DNA of 64,000 nt. Source: Symsagittifera roscoffensis. Lineage: Eukaryota > Xenacoelomorpha > Acoela > Convolutidae. The notes beneath the pieces are model-generated. The model did not search any database. It was not told the origin of the DNA and saw nothing but the letters and a program-made list of their open reading frames with translations. The DNA is taken from contig NC_087062.1 in assembly GCF_963678635.1 (NCBI RefSeq), positions 87,459,845 to 87,523,844 on the forward strand, read 5' to 3'. How positions within the stretch are numbered: position 1 is the stretch's first letter; each line of letters begins with the position of its first letter. The position numbers were made by a program, and so were the translations under genes. This document shows positions 37,601-49,600 of the stretch, piece by piece.

Positions 37601-40600
37601 CAAAAGCATACTACAAAAATGTGTTCTGTATTTTCGTCAAGTGTATGGAAAAAAAACTTTTTGGAAATGGATCGACGGGCCATTTTCAAATCAGCCTAAC
37701 ATGCTTCTTATAATTAGTTCGTTTTAAATTTCAAATCAAGTAGTCAAAATCTTCATTTGGGTTTAGACTAACGATGTTGAAAGTTTTTATCACCGCTTTT
37801 GTCGGAATAATAATTTGTCTTTTTTCACCGATTTTGTCTGAATATTAAATTACTCCAATCAACTATATTCTTTACTTTTTTTGAGAGTCAGAACAAATTG
37901 GTATTGTAAGCGTTATGAAATATTGTGAAAAGATGAATTTAAATATTTGTTTTGTCAAGTTCCGTAGCAGATCGTCTCTACAGAAAGTTAGCCAAACGTT
38001 TTTTGAAGTGAAAAAAAAGAACATTAAAAATGGTTTAAAAAAACAATCTTTTAACGCAAAGATAATCTGACAGTTTGATCACAAAACTTTCAAATGTAAT
38101 CAAATAGTCGGACCAAATGTTTTGAAATGTAATGAGTTTTTTAATTTTTTTTGGTGCGCAAAAGGTCACCAAAGCTCATCTGCTGTGAAAAATTTTGCCG
38201 GGTGTTTTTTAATTTACCGCACAAATTTTTTAATTACCGGCTGCAAGTCTTTTCTGTTCCCCCTCTCGAAGAAACTAGGGATTATTATTTCGGGGATCAC
38301 ATTAACACTGTTTACTGAAAATCTTTTGCACCCCCAATAAGTGATCAACACCTTGAGCTCAAAACGGAAAATTATATTTAGTTTTTTCTCGTGAACTTCT
38401 ATGCGCTAAAAAAACTGTTAAATTCTGTGTGCCAAAATGGAAACAATCTGAATTTAAGACAGTTTAGAAGATTTAATGTAAATTACTGAAAAAAGGGGCG
38501 GATTTAAGGGGGTGGGGAGGGCGGACGCTCCTTCTCCCTCCTCAGGGATTCGACCCCCTGCCGACCCAAAGGGTCCCCCTTTGTACTATTTTGAGATATC
38601 CATTTTTGGTTAAGGACCCTACTAATTTTGAGGGGGAGCCATACTTTTTCGGAATTTTTTTTGTATGTGACTGTTTTGTACAGACAGAGTTATAACAGGC
38701 AAATTGATCCAATTTTAAAAGAATTTTTAAAGACTTTGGGGAAACTATTTGAGTCATTTCTTTTAATGCAAAATTTAATTTAGTCAAAAACGCAACTTTT
38801 AATTGTAGTCTGTCTTTCATCCCTTACATGTGGTTTGGTTGTGGTTTACTTGGTTTGATTTTGCGTCTCTAAGAAACACTTTTTAATAGCTTGTTTGATA
38901 AATATTTTTAAAGCTGGATAGCTGTGCTATTTATATTTCAATCTTTTTAGGTTTTGCTCTTTTTTTTTCGTTTTGAAGGATTTAAATGCGATCGTCAGGT
39001 TATATAATTAAAGTTTCATTGGAAGGAAAAAGTGTTTTTGACTACTTCTTAGCTGCGTGAAAAAACGTTCCTAATGTTCACGTCTTCTGACTTTGTTTTT
39101 TGCGTCTTCGATTTGCAGATTTTGTTATTTCAGGACTATTTCTGTTATTTCTGGTATTTTATATGAAACAAAGCTCAACTTTCACTTTGTATCAAAATCT
39201 GAAGCAGATTCGAAAACTCGGAACAATTGAAAATGGTTTTGATCTTCCGGCAACGAGCGCCCATGGATTCTTATTGATTATAATGGATTCCAGAGACAAA
39301 AAATATCCCTTATTATCCATTAAAGATGTAAAACTCAGACCACGAAATTGATTATATTACCAATATCGTCGATTAGTTTTGAAAAATTATAATCCATTTT
39401 AATCCATAAAAATCAATTACAATCCATTGTTTTTGGCACTAAAATCGATTATTTTAGCCAAGATAATCCATTATAATCGATTAATTTTGAAACAAAAATC
39501 CATTATAATCCATTATAATCGATTATATTACATTTTATTTGTAGAAATAAACTCGATTTTTTTTGCAGAAGTTTTTCAAATTTTGCAGAAAACTTGCAAA
39601 ACGCATGCTCTGCTTTTTAGTAAATGCCATGTCTCAACCCTTAACTGTTGAGATGAGGGGGTGAACTGGGGTTTGCCCACTGCCCCAAAACCTACCAATT
39701 AATGATCCTCCCATGTTCAACCATAAGGGGGGATGGGGAGAATGGCAGTCGTGGTAAGCTGGCAGGGGGGAGGTTAAACGTAGGGGGGGGGGGTAACTTA
39801 AGTGGGGGGAGGGTAAAGTAAACGGGGACGGGGGGTGGGGTGTAAATTAAAATAGGGGGGGGGGGGGCAAACGGGGTTGGGGGTTTCTACCATTAAACAA
39901 TCCCCCTTAACACCGTTCAAATCATACCTTCCCTTCCTTAGCAAAAAAAATGAAGTATTAAACTGATATGAATCGAAAAGGTAGAGAGAAAAAAAATATA
40001 AATTTTAATGTGAAATGTAACATTTTGAGAAACGCAATATGTAGCAACTTCAATAAAGAGGATTTGAGAAATTTTTGAAAAAATCTGTAAATTTGATGAT
40101 TAACCTCTCAAAAGATTCCATTATAATCGATTATACTAGTTTTTAATGGATTATATTGGCATCTTAAGTATTAGGATTATAATTCATTTCAATGGATTAT
40201 AATAGATTATAATGCATTATATTGACATAAAAAATATTAAGATTATAGTCCATTTTGAATGGATTATAATCAATTATATTGTAATTTTACAGATACTGAC
40301 CATATTATGACAATATAATTGATTATGATCCATGGGCGCTCGATGTGGGTTATTATTGGCTGAAAATTATTCCTATTCTTAATCAAATACTCCAAAAAAA
40401 GTTCAAATTCAAAAATAAAGAATTCAAATTCAACGAACACTTGAAAAACAACGAAGTTCAAATTTAACATTAAAATTTGAAATGCATCAATGACAGCTAT
40501 AGCAAAAAAAAAGAAAACAAAGATTATTGTTCGAATCCAAGTTATTCTATATTTTCTTCATTTAAGCAACAAAAAATAAACATGAGAACGTTGTTTTGCG

Positions 40601-43600
40601 AGGATGCACGTTATAACTCTGCTGTTTTGTTCGAAGCAAAATATCGTCAGAACAGCAGCCAAACTTGCATCCTGTCAGAACAACGTTCTCAAGTTTAATT
40701 CTCGATGTTTAATTGAAAAAAAAAACATGAAAAGACTTTGATTCAAACTACGAATTTAGCAATCAAGTTTGCATCCTGGCAGAAGAACTGAAATGAAGAG
40801 TATATGGACCGATTTGGTTTCGAACAAAAAATTATTTTGCTCATACAATAATAACATCAAATATTTGTTATGTGAAAGTTATATCATCAAATACAGTTAT
40901 TACACTTATAACAACAAATATACTTGAAGTTTTTTTTGTATTTGATTTTCTTGCGTTGAATTTGAATTTCCGTTTTTCTTTTTAACTGTTTGTTTGATTT
41001 GAATTCCCTTTTGTGGAATTTGATTTTTTTGTCGTATTTGCTGTGCGAGCTCTACGACAAAACCGCCTGTCTTTTCAGCTTTTTTGAGACATAGGTTTTA
41101 AATTTTTTTTCCGTCCCCAATAGATTTTTTAACCACCATTGACGAAGAAAGTTATTTAAGGCATCTTTTTTCAAAATATTGTTGGGTTCATTCTATGAGT
41201 TGGAGATATGACTTGTTTTTAAAATCAGTTCACATAGGTCCTCCAGGATCTTTTAAAATCCAAATGGTTACCATCAACATCCGTCGTTATTTTTTTTGAA
41301 AAACTTTTTATTTCTAGGTTAAAAGAGGACATTGACCGAGCAAAATCCAAGAATGTTTCCAACATGGAAGCGAAAGATTTGGAGATCGAGACTATCCGAA
41401 ACGAACACAAACTGCAGTTGACAAAAGCGAAGGAAGACTACGAAAAACAACGACTAGACGAACTCATGAGTGAAAAGAGCGAACACAGCAAAAAGTATGA
41501 CGACATGAAAGACAAACTCGACCACCTCGTGACCGAATTGCGAAGTCACGTGAACAAGCTGACGATCGAAAAAGAAACTTCGGAACAAACTAACAAAGAC
41601 AACGTGAACAAATTGAACACGGAACTGCAGATGAGAAATAAACAAGTCAAAGATTTGGAAGGCAAAGTAGATTTGCTGGGAAAAGAGAACGAAAAGTTGA
41701 ATTTGTCGATTGTAGAGTTAAAATCGGAACACGAAAAGGCGATTCGGGAACGCGAGAATGAACTTCAACAGACTTTAAGCGGGGAAAGGGCAAAGGCGAG
41801 AGACGAGTTAGAACAAGCGAGGCAGATTTCGCTGAAGAGCATCAAAGAAAAAGACGCTTCGATAGTGGATTTGAAAAAGCAATTTCAAGAAATGACAGCG
41901 AAAAAAGATTTGATCGAACAAGATCTGTCAGGTTAGAAAAAAGGTTGACAAAAAACTAAAAAGATTTTCTGAAACGGTGGCATGTTTTCTCTGCGTCAGA
42001 ACCCCCCAGATTTTCTCTATTTTATGAAAAATGGAATTGATTATCCTCATGTTCTCGCAATAATGAAAAACAAAAGAAAATATTAATATGATGAACGGAT
42101 ATTTCGAATATGGATGTCACGAAAAAATATCAGAACATAAAAGCCTGCAGATGAATAATACCATGAGTGGGAATTTATCAAAAGAAATGATTTCTCTTCT
42201 ATAAAACTCTGGAGGATTTTACGGCACCTATCTTAGACCAACCGACACTTAAAAAATGATCTGGGCAGGCGCGGATCTAGGAATTTCTCGAGGAGGGGGG
42301 GGGGGGGGTTTGGATTTTCAAAAAAATTATGAAAATTTTTGTCGACTTTTTTTAGGTCGACCAAATTGATTTTCTGAGCTCTCCCAAACTACTATAAAGT
42401 CCCTAACTTGACCAAACTTTTGGCGCCGCAGGCAAATTGTGAAGAAAAAAAAACAAAAAAAAAGCGCCTTTAGAAAAATTTTCAGGTCAGTCAACTAAAA
42501 ATGAATATCTCAAAATAGTAGAAAGGGGTGATCCTTTGGGTCGGCAGGGGCTCGAATCCCTGAAGAAGTAGGCGTCCGCCCCTTTCCCTAAATCCGCTAC
42601 TGCATTTGGGCAATAATAAGATCGATTTTTTGACATAACGCTCCGAAAAGCTGTCTGAAATTTTGGATCAAAGTTTCGCAAAAAAACCTGCCTTCTTCGA
42701 ACGTGTTCTCAAAAAAGGTTTCCTGCGCCTGCGGTGCAGAACAGTTTGATAAAAGAATTTCAAAAGTCTTTAGTGTATGGTTGGTTGATTTATAACAAAA
42801 AAAGCCGACAATGTTTCCCCTCACAAAAATCCTAGTTCATCGGATTTTTTTATTTGAAAAGTATGAAAAATAGAACGAAAAATTTTAAAACCCGCTTCTT
42901 TGGTTTGAATTTTTTTGTTTGAAAAAAATCGGTTTCAAATGATGACAATTGTGACAACTCGCAAAACTAAAAACTAATTTAAAACGCGAATTTGGCATGT
43001 AGCGAGCGACTGCTTGCTTTGATTCGCTATTTTTCTCTTATGTTCGATACGAGTGGTATAATGCACATGAATCAAACTTCAACGCTAACATAGATTGTAT
43101 TTCAAATAATTTGCTTAAGTGATTTTTTTTGTTGCGAAATGTCACATCTTTTGAATTTTGCGATTTGTCCATTTTTGCGAGCTGTCTTTTGTTGCGATTT
43201 GACGTTTTAGGGATTCTAGGATGCAAAAGTTACTTTCGAAAAATTTCTAAGTTTTGCAAGAAAATAGTCAATTGTTTCAGTTTCTTTGAATGGTCCACAA
43301 GAAGAGCACACACGCTCAATTAATTACTTGAACTTTTTGAAATCGCAAAAAATAAGAGCTCGAAACAGATAAATTTTTAAAAGTTTATCCGAGGATCAAT
43401 TTGATTTTTTTAATTACTTAAAATTTGAAATTTCAAAATTAAAACAATTGTTACTAGTTGCATAACAACCGCGTTAGATTCATTTTTACAGCACCTCTCG
43501 CTGATTGAAAAAAGCGATGGCGTATGGTCGTTTTTTTTCTCTCGATTTTGACAACCTTGAAAAATGTTTGTGGAGCAACTGAAATATCATATTTCAACCC

Positions 43601-46600
43601 TTTTAGTCGCACTTCTGATTCTGAATTTAATTTGAAAGGCAGGTTTCCAGGGAAAACTGATGTGAACTTTTTGCTCATTTAACTTAATTTTAGCAGAGAG
43701 AGGATAAAATCTCAGTTGTATTATTTTCAGTTGTAAGCAAAAACTGATTATGATGCTTCCAATAGCAAGCATAGCTTGTGGTTTCTTTGATAGTAGATTT
43801 TTCACATTAAAAAGATTACTGAACAAAGGTTTTAGAATTTTGAAAAAAAAAAACATTTTTCAACTTTCATCTATTTTTTTTGCAATAACGATTGTATTAA
43901 TTTTTATTTGGCTGAATCTTCTCAAGATGTAGCAGTTGCTTAATATGTGACTGCTGAACAGTCGTCAAATTGGAAAAAAGTTTGATTTGAATCAAAATAT
44001 TGAAACCTAAGGATTTTTCGAATACGAAAAGGAATTGAATCATTGTATGCTTAAGCTGTGGTTTGCTGGAAACTTTATTGACTCTGAGCCACACAAAAAA
44101 TGCTCAACTATCGAATCCTTTAAGAGCCACAAATCTTCTTTTTTTTTTGAAAACTTTGAGCAGTTGTCCTAAAGGCTGTATAGAAATTTTGTGTTTGATA
44201 AACTGAATTTTCACATTGTGCACAGATTATGTACTTGCTATAAATTCGAATGATTGACCTTTCTGCTGACAAGTTTCTAAATCTGATGCGTATAAAAAGC
44301 GGTATTTTTTCTGATGATTAATTGAGTCTTTTTCAAAGCAAACATCTCAAGGTTGTGTATGACATCCATGACGCACTAGGGAAATTAGAGCCCTTAGTTT
44401 CCCTTCACAAATTTCTTTTTTCTCCCTCGCATTGTAAGATTTTTCGGGCAAATAAGACGATATCTTTTAAGGCGACAAAAGTTCATGTATACGCAAAATA
44501 TTAATAGGGACTGAAAGCAACTATGAATATAATCTTTTTCGCCTCTTTAATTTCAAAACTTTTATATTTGGTCGCCGGAAAATGAATCGAAAATAAATCG
44601 GTCGTAAGATAAATGGGATATAGGGTGGGTTTGGTTGGTGACGGGGTCGAACATCAGAAGAAAGAGACGTCCCCAAACCCTCTTCCCATGCCCATCCCTA
44701 AATCTGTCCCGGTCTATGAGTTTTATTTTTGACAAAATTGTAACCAATCATCGAACAGCATATCCTTTCAGTCTACAGCATATCCTTTCATGTATTGTCT
44801 TCTTAACGACGAGTCGCTCTATTTACCTCGCATCGCTTTGAACACTTTTTTTTCCAAACGGCGAAAAGTTATCTGAAATATTTTGGTTACAGGGTATATC
44901 AATGCGTCATTTTGATACCAATTTCCCGTACCTTTGAGATATTATGCGCTTTTTATCATAGTTGAAAGGAAAATTGTGACAAGCGAGAAATGTTCTGAAT
45001 TTAATTTTCATGCTTGTAAGAGCTTAAAAAAGGATTTTGAGTGGCATGGTTGGAGATTTACCGTGACCAGAGTTTTAAAAGACACATTTTCAGTTGTAAA
45101 TAATCTACCTTTGGTGAATTATTGCAACCTTCTTTTGAATCTGGTAATCATCTTTAGAGTTCAATTTGATCTCTTTGTGGAAAAAAAATTCTTTTGAAAT
45201 TTTGATGCTCCTCTAGTTTTCATCCATTAATTTTTATACCCCAGAACATTTTTAACGACACTCTTCTCAACACAGTTATCGATAGGTTAGAACTATGCCG
45301 CGTCAACCTCGATATGAAAAATTTCGATATGAAAAAATTCAATAAACCATCATTACACCAAGCATAACAATATATGCGGTGGAAAAAAAACGAATAAAAA
45401 GTAGGTTGCAGAAACTGAAAACGTTAGCAAAATATATATTCAGAAAATAAAGCAGAAGCTCACAAAGTCTGACTTTTTGAGCAAAAGAAAATTTACTTGG
45501 TTTTTTGTTAAAATTACAAGAAACAAAAGCTCAGTCAAATAGCGCGTCTTAACTTTCTTAGTTAATCTCCGTTTAATTTTGTCATAGATTGTCGTAGACC
45601 TGATTTATAATTCAGAAAATTAATTATAAAAGCACAGGAGCTAAATTGAATGGATAGATAGAAATAACTTAGAAACTAAATCATTGAAGAAATTTTTCCA
45701 TAGATACCTCTCCGTGGGGGTATTCTTAAGCTGAATTTCTATATCATTTCTAACTGTTAATCTGTTTGTTTTCCGTGCTTAGAAGGATAATCGAAAAGTA
45801 TTGAACCACTAGTTGATTAGTCAACCTTGGTTCTTAAGTACTTTTTGATCAGCCTAAATGCGTTTTGGTTGGCCTTGAATGTATAATAATTCAAGATCGT
45901 AATTTTTTTTTAAAAAAGAATGAAAGCAAAACAAGAAAAACATGAAAACAAAACAAACCAAATTATCATGTTATACAAAAAATGTACTCAATTTAATTGT
46001 TGCACTTGACTTTCTGAAGCTTCTGACCATTTAACTCTTAGATTGGGTAGGTTTCTAACTCTCGGTTTGTTAGGCTTTAAAAGGGTTGGGTGCTTATCAT
46101 TTATTGCCTGTTTTTCGAGACAGCGCATTTCATTCAGTCCACCTACTTGGCGACATTTTTGTTATTTTTTTAATCAAAAAATTAGTAAGCAAAAAACATT
46201 TTGAACAATTTCAAGAAGTTTGAGCTTGAGCAATTAAATAATTTTTGAAAAGTATTTATCAAGATAAGAATAAATAGTTCTAATTTCACATTCAAGTTAA
46301 CGAATAATTAACATTTTAACTCTGGACGAAAATTCATCAGTTGAAATGTAACTTTTTTATTTGATGCATTTTCAATTAAAATGATTCTACTTAACTGACA
46401 TGTGAACAAGATAGTAAGAGAAAATAGTATTTTTGTTGTTGAATATTTATCTTAGGTAAAAAAAGTAACAAAACTGCTCGTATCAGGGCAAAACTTTTTA
46501 AGGTCTGAGTGCCTTTTAAGGTCTATCGAGCAGTAAAAACATAAGAAAATAAATGTAATAAAAATAAAATGATTTTTTTAATTGAGATTTTTTGGGAAAA

Positions 46601-49600
46601 TCATCACCCCACACGCCATATAAAGTACAAAATTATAATTTTTGCTCGTAGTAACATATCAATTAATCTTCCTTCAACCAGTTTTGAACGATTTCTAAGA
46701 CGGATTAAATCTCCGCTTACGCTTAATAGCGCGAAAAAAATCGCGCGTTTATTGTCTCAAATTGGCCGAATAGGCAATCTTAAAACCCCCATAACTTAAC
46801 AAAAAATGATCCCAGTTGAAGAATATTTTCAAATTTAAGCTCAAGATAACAATAATATTTGAATGATTTAAAAAATTCTGTCAAAAAGGGCTAGTTAAAA
46901 AGTCGAAATTTGGGTGAAAAAAAAAAATTGCCCGAGCCCAACTATTCCATTATTTTTGCTACGAAAATCGGAACAAAAAGACTACTCGTATATCAGGGCA
47001 AAGCCCTGAAATTTCCGACTGTCCCTTAATTCACATCAAATACTTTTGAGAAAACAAAGTATTGAAAACCTTTATAAGCTTTGAACAATATCAAAGAGTG
47101 AAATGTTGAGTCGTTTGAAGTTAATACGGTCGATCCGATTAGCTGGCCCCAATTCAATTTGGACTGATTCTAATGTGCGGGATAATTTGCCACGCATAAA
47201 TAATTCGCATTACGCTTTCAGCAAATTTGAAAAAAAAATTTCAAAGCGCGCATAATTTAGTCCAGAACATGGTAAATTTGGCAATTTTCAAACCCCCAAA
47301 ACTATACAAAAAACAATCAGAGGTAAAATATCTTTTTTATTTGAACTCAAGAAATCAATATCTTCGATGGCGTTTAAAATTTCTTTGTCGAAACTATTAT
47401 GTCGATCGGTAAAAATTGACTGAATAAAAAAAACACACCGAGCAAAAATATTCAGTTTTCTTGGAAAGTCGGAACAATAAAGACAAAAGTTTTTTATTAT
47501 AGTGTAATACTTGCATTTTGGCCATTAAAAGAATTAATGGGTCACGATCGAGAGTATGCACCAAGCCCGCAAAAATCAGCCATGGGTTGTTTTTTTTTTC
47601 AGATCAATTGGGGCAATCACCTTTATAGGTTTTTGATTTGAAACGAAATTAACTCAGCTCTGCGTGCATTCAAAAATTAATTGTAAGCTTAATGATTCAA
47701 ATTCAACGTTGATAGACAAAAACTTATAAATATTTAATCAATAATAGATTCAGTTTTTTTCAACAATCCTTACGCGTTAAATAGCAATGGAATTTTTCAG
47801 CGCTTCAATTGAGAGAAGTGGAAAAATAGTCAGGAGCGTAAGTAGTCATGTTTATTAAAAACACAAGCGTTATTGATAATCATGACTTTTTACGCTCCTG
47901 ACTGTTTTCCGTTTCTCTCATATGAAGCGCTGAAAATTTTCATTGCTATTTAAAGCGTATGGTTTGCTTTTTCTTCTAGCAAAAAAGTGATGATCTGCTC
48001 AAAAATTAAAAAAAAATTGAATCTAATTTTGATTGAATACTTATAAATTTTTGTCTATCAACATTAAATTTGGATCATTAAGCTTACAATTAATTTTTGA
48101 ATGCTCGCAGAGTTGGTTTAAATCGCATAGCGTACATTTGGTAACTTCCCAAATGGCATAATTCCCAAATGGCATAAAAATGGAAACTTTTCCCAAATGG
48201 CATAAATATCAAGTTTTCATTGTAATTTAAACGTTTTCTATCAATTTCTATTTCTATCATTTTGTCAGGAACGAAAGCATGTGAACAAGATTTGGAATTA
48301 ATTGCTTCCAAACAAATTTTAAGCAACAGATTTGTCGAAAAAAAATTGACCACAAGAAGCTTATTAATAAGCGCAAGCTTATGCTTCTTGCTTTTGATAA
48401 AAAGTTCTACAAGTTTTTCACGATAAAATGTCAATCAACATTTGAATTGACAATTTGACTAATTTTCTCACATTGTTCGCGAAAAAATTGTTCTCGGTTT
48501 TTCCAAAGCAACTGTTGCATGAAATTTATGCCATTTGGGAAATTTTTCATTTTTATGCCATTTGGGAATTATGCCATTTGAGACGTAATCGTACATTTGA
48601 TAGAAAACTGGAAAGTTGCTCGCATCTATTATCTAAGTTTGAAGAAATTTCCGATTTGTAAAGCTCAATATTTCTTTCTGAAAACGATGATCACTTGTAA
48701 ACAAAAAAACGTGTTATAAAATTGAGACTACTATTTCAATAATTTGCTAGTGCTACAAAAGGTTGGATAAAAATGAAGTTTGTCTGGAGAATTAAAAAAC
48801 CTTTTTCGTTATTCTTTTTGTGCGGGCCTATAGATTTATACATAAGCCTAATCGAAGCCATTCTTATTGAGATTTCTTAATGATTGTTCCAAATTTCAAA
48901 GAAAGCACAGAAAATTTCAAATGGATTTTCTTTAGATTTTGAATTCTTTACTAGCAAATTTTGACGGGATTTTCTGAAGTCTGAGGTTGAAATTTGAGAT
49001 ATAATTCCTAAGCCAACAATTCGATTAATTGCATGTAGTTTAGAAGGTCATAGTGACTGTGAAACATTTATTTTGATCATTGAAATTAGTTTGGAGAAAA
49101 ACACAGTAGATGGCAAGTATGCTTTTGCTCATGTGATTGTTGGAAAAAATATATATTTTTTGTCGCATTCCAAGTGTTTATTTGTTTTTTACCACTCAAT
49201 TTTTAAATCCTATTTTAATCCTTAATGGTATTTCAATAATATATCTTTTGAAAGTTATTTTTATTTTTTTTTAGGTTTAACAATACCTAAAAAACTCTTT
49301 CAGCGTCCAGATTTTTTTAGTTTCTGAGACCAGGGAAGAAGCTCGTGAAATTTATGTTTTATTAAAATGACTATTCAACGATATTTTCAATGAAAACTGA
49401 AAACGAATTTTCAGGCAAGCTGTCTCAAACGGAGGAAAGTCTAAATGGGCAAATAAAACGAATGACTGCCGAATACGAAACGAGATCAAAACACGACAAA
49501 AAAGTGATCGACGACTTGAAATTGAAAGCGACGAAAGACGGAGATGAGGCGCGAGATAGGATTGATAAGTTAACGAAAGAACGAGACACGAACAAAGTAA

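Larger units (their letters stand above)
33239..39253. other. Intron 2, gene-free stretch
   Basis: AT-rich intron. It holds a 50-bp tandem repeat (34931-35030), a piece at about 33,740-34,000 similar to 9160-9480, and a partial hAT-like MITE near 38.5 kb. No coding sequence is supported. Confidence 0.5.

Noticed and set aside
40533-40546. tRNA gene suggested by GTTCGAATCC
   Set aside because: No D-arm, anticodon arm or acceptor stem can be drawn around it.
48090-48434. 114-codon open frame on the - strand
   Set aside because: It runs through the inverted CCCAAATGGCATAA repeats and part of the palindrome; the repeated peptide pieces come from the repeats.
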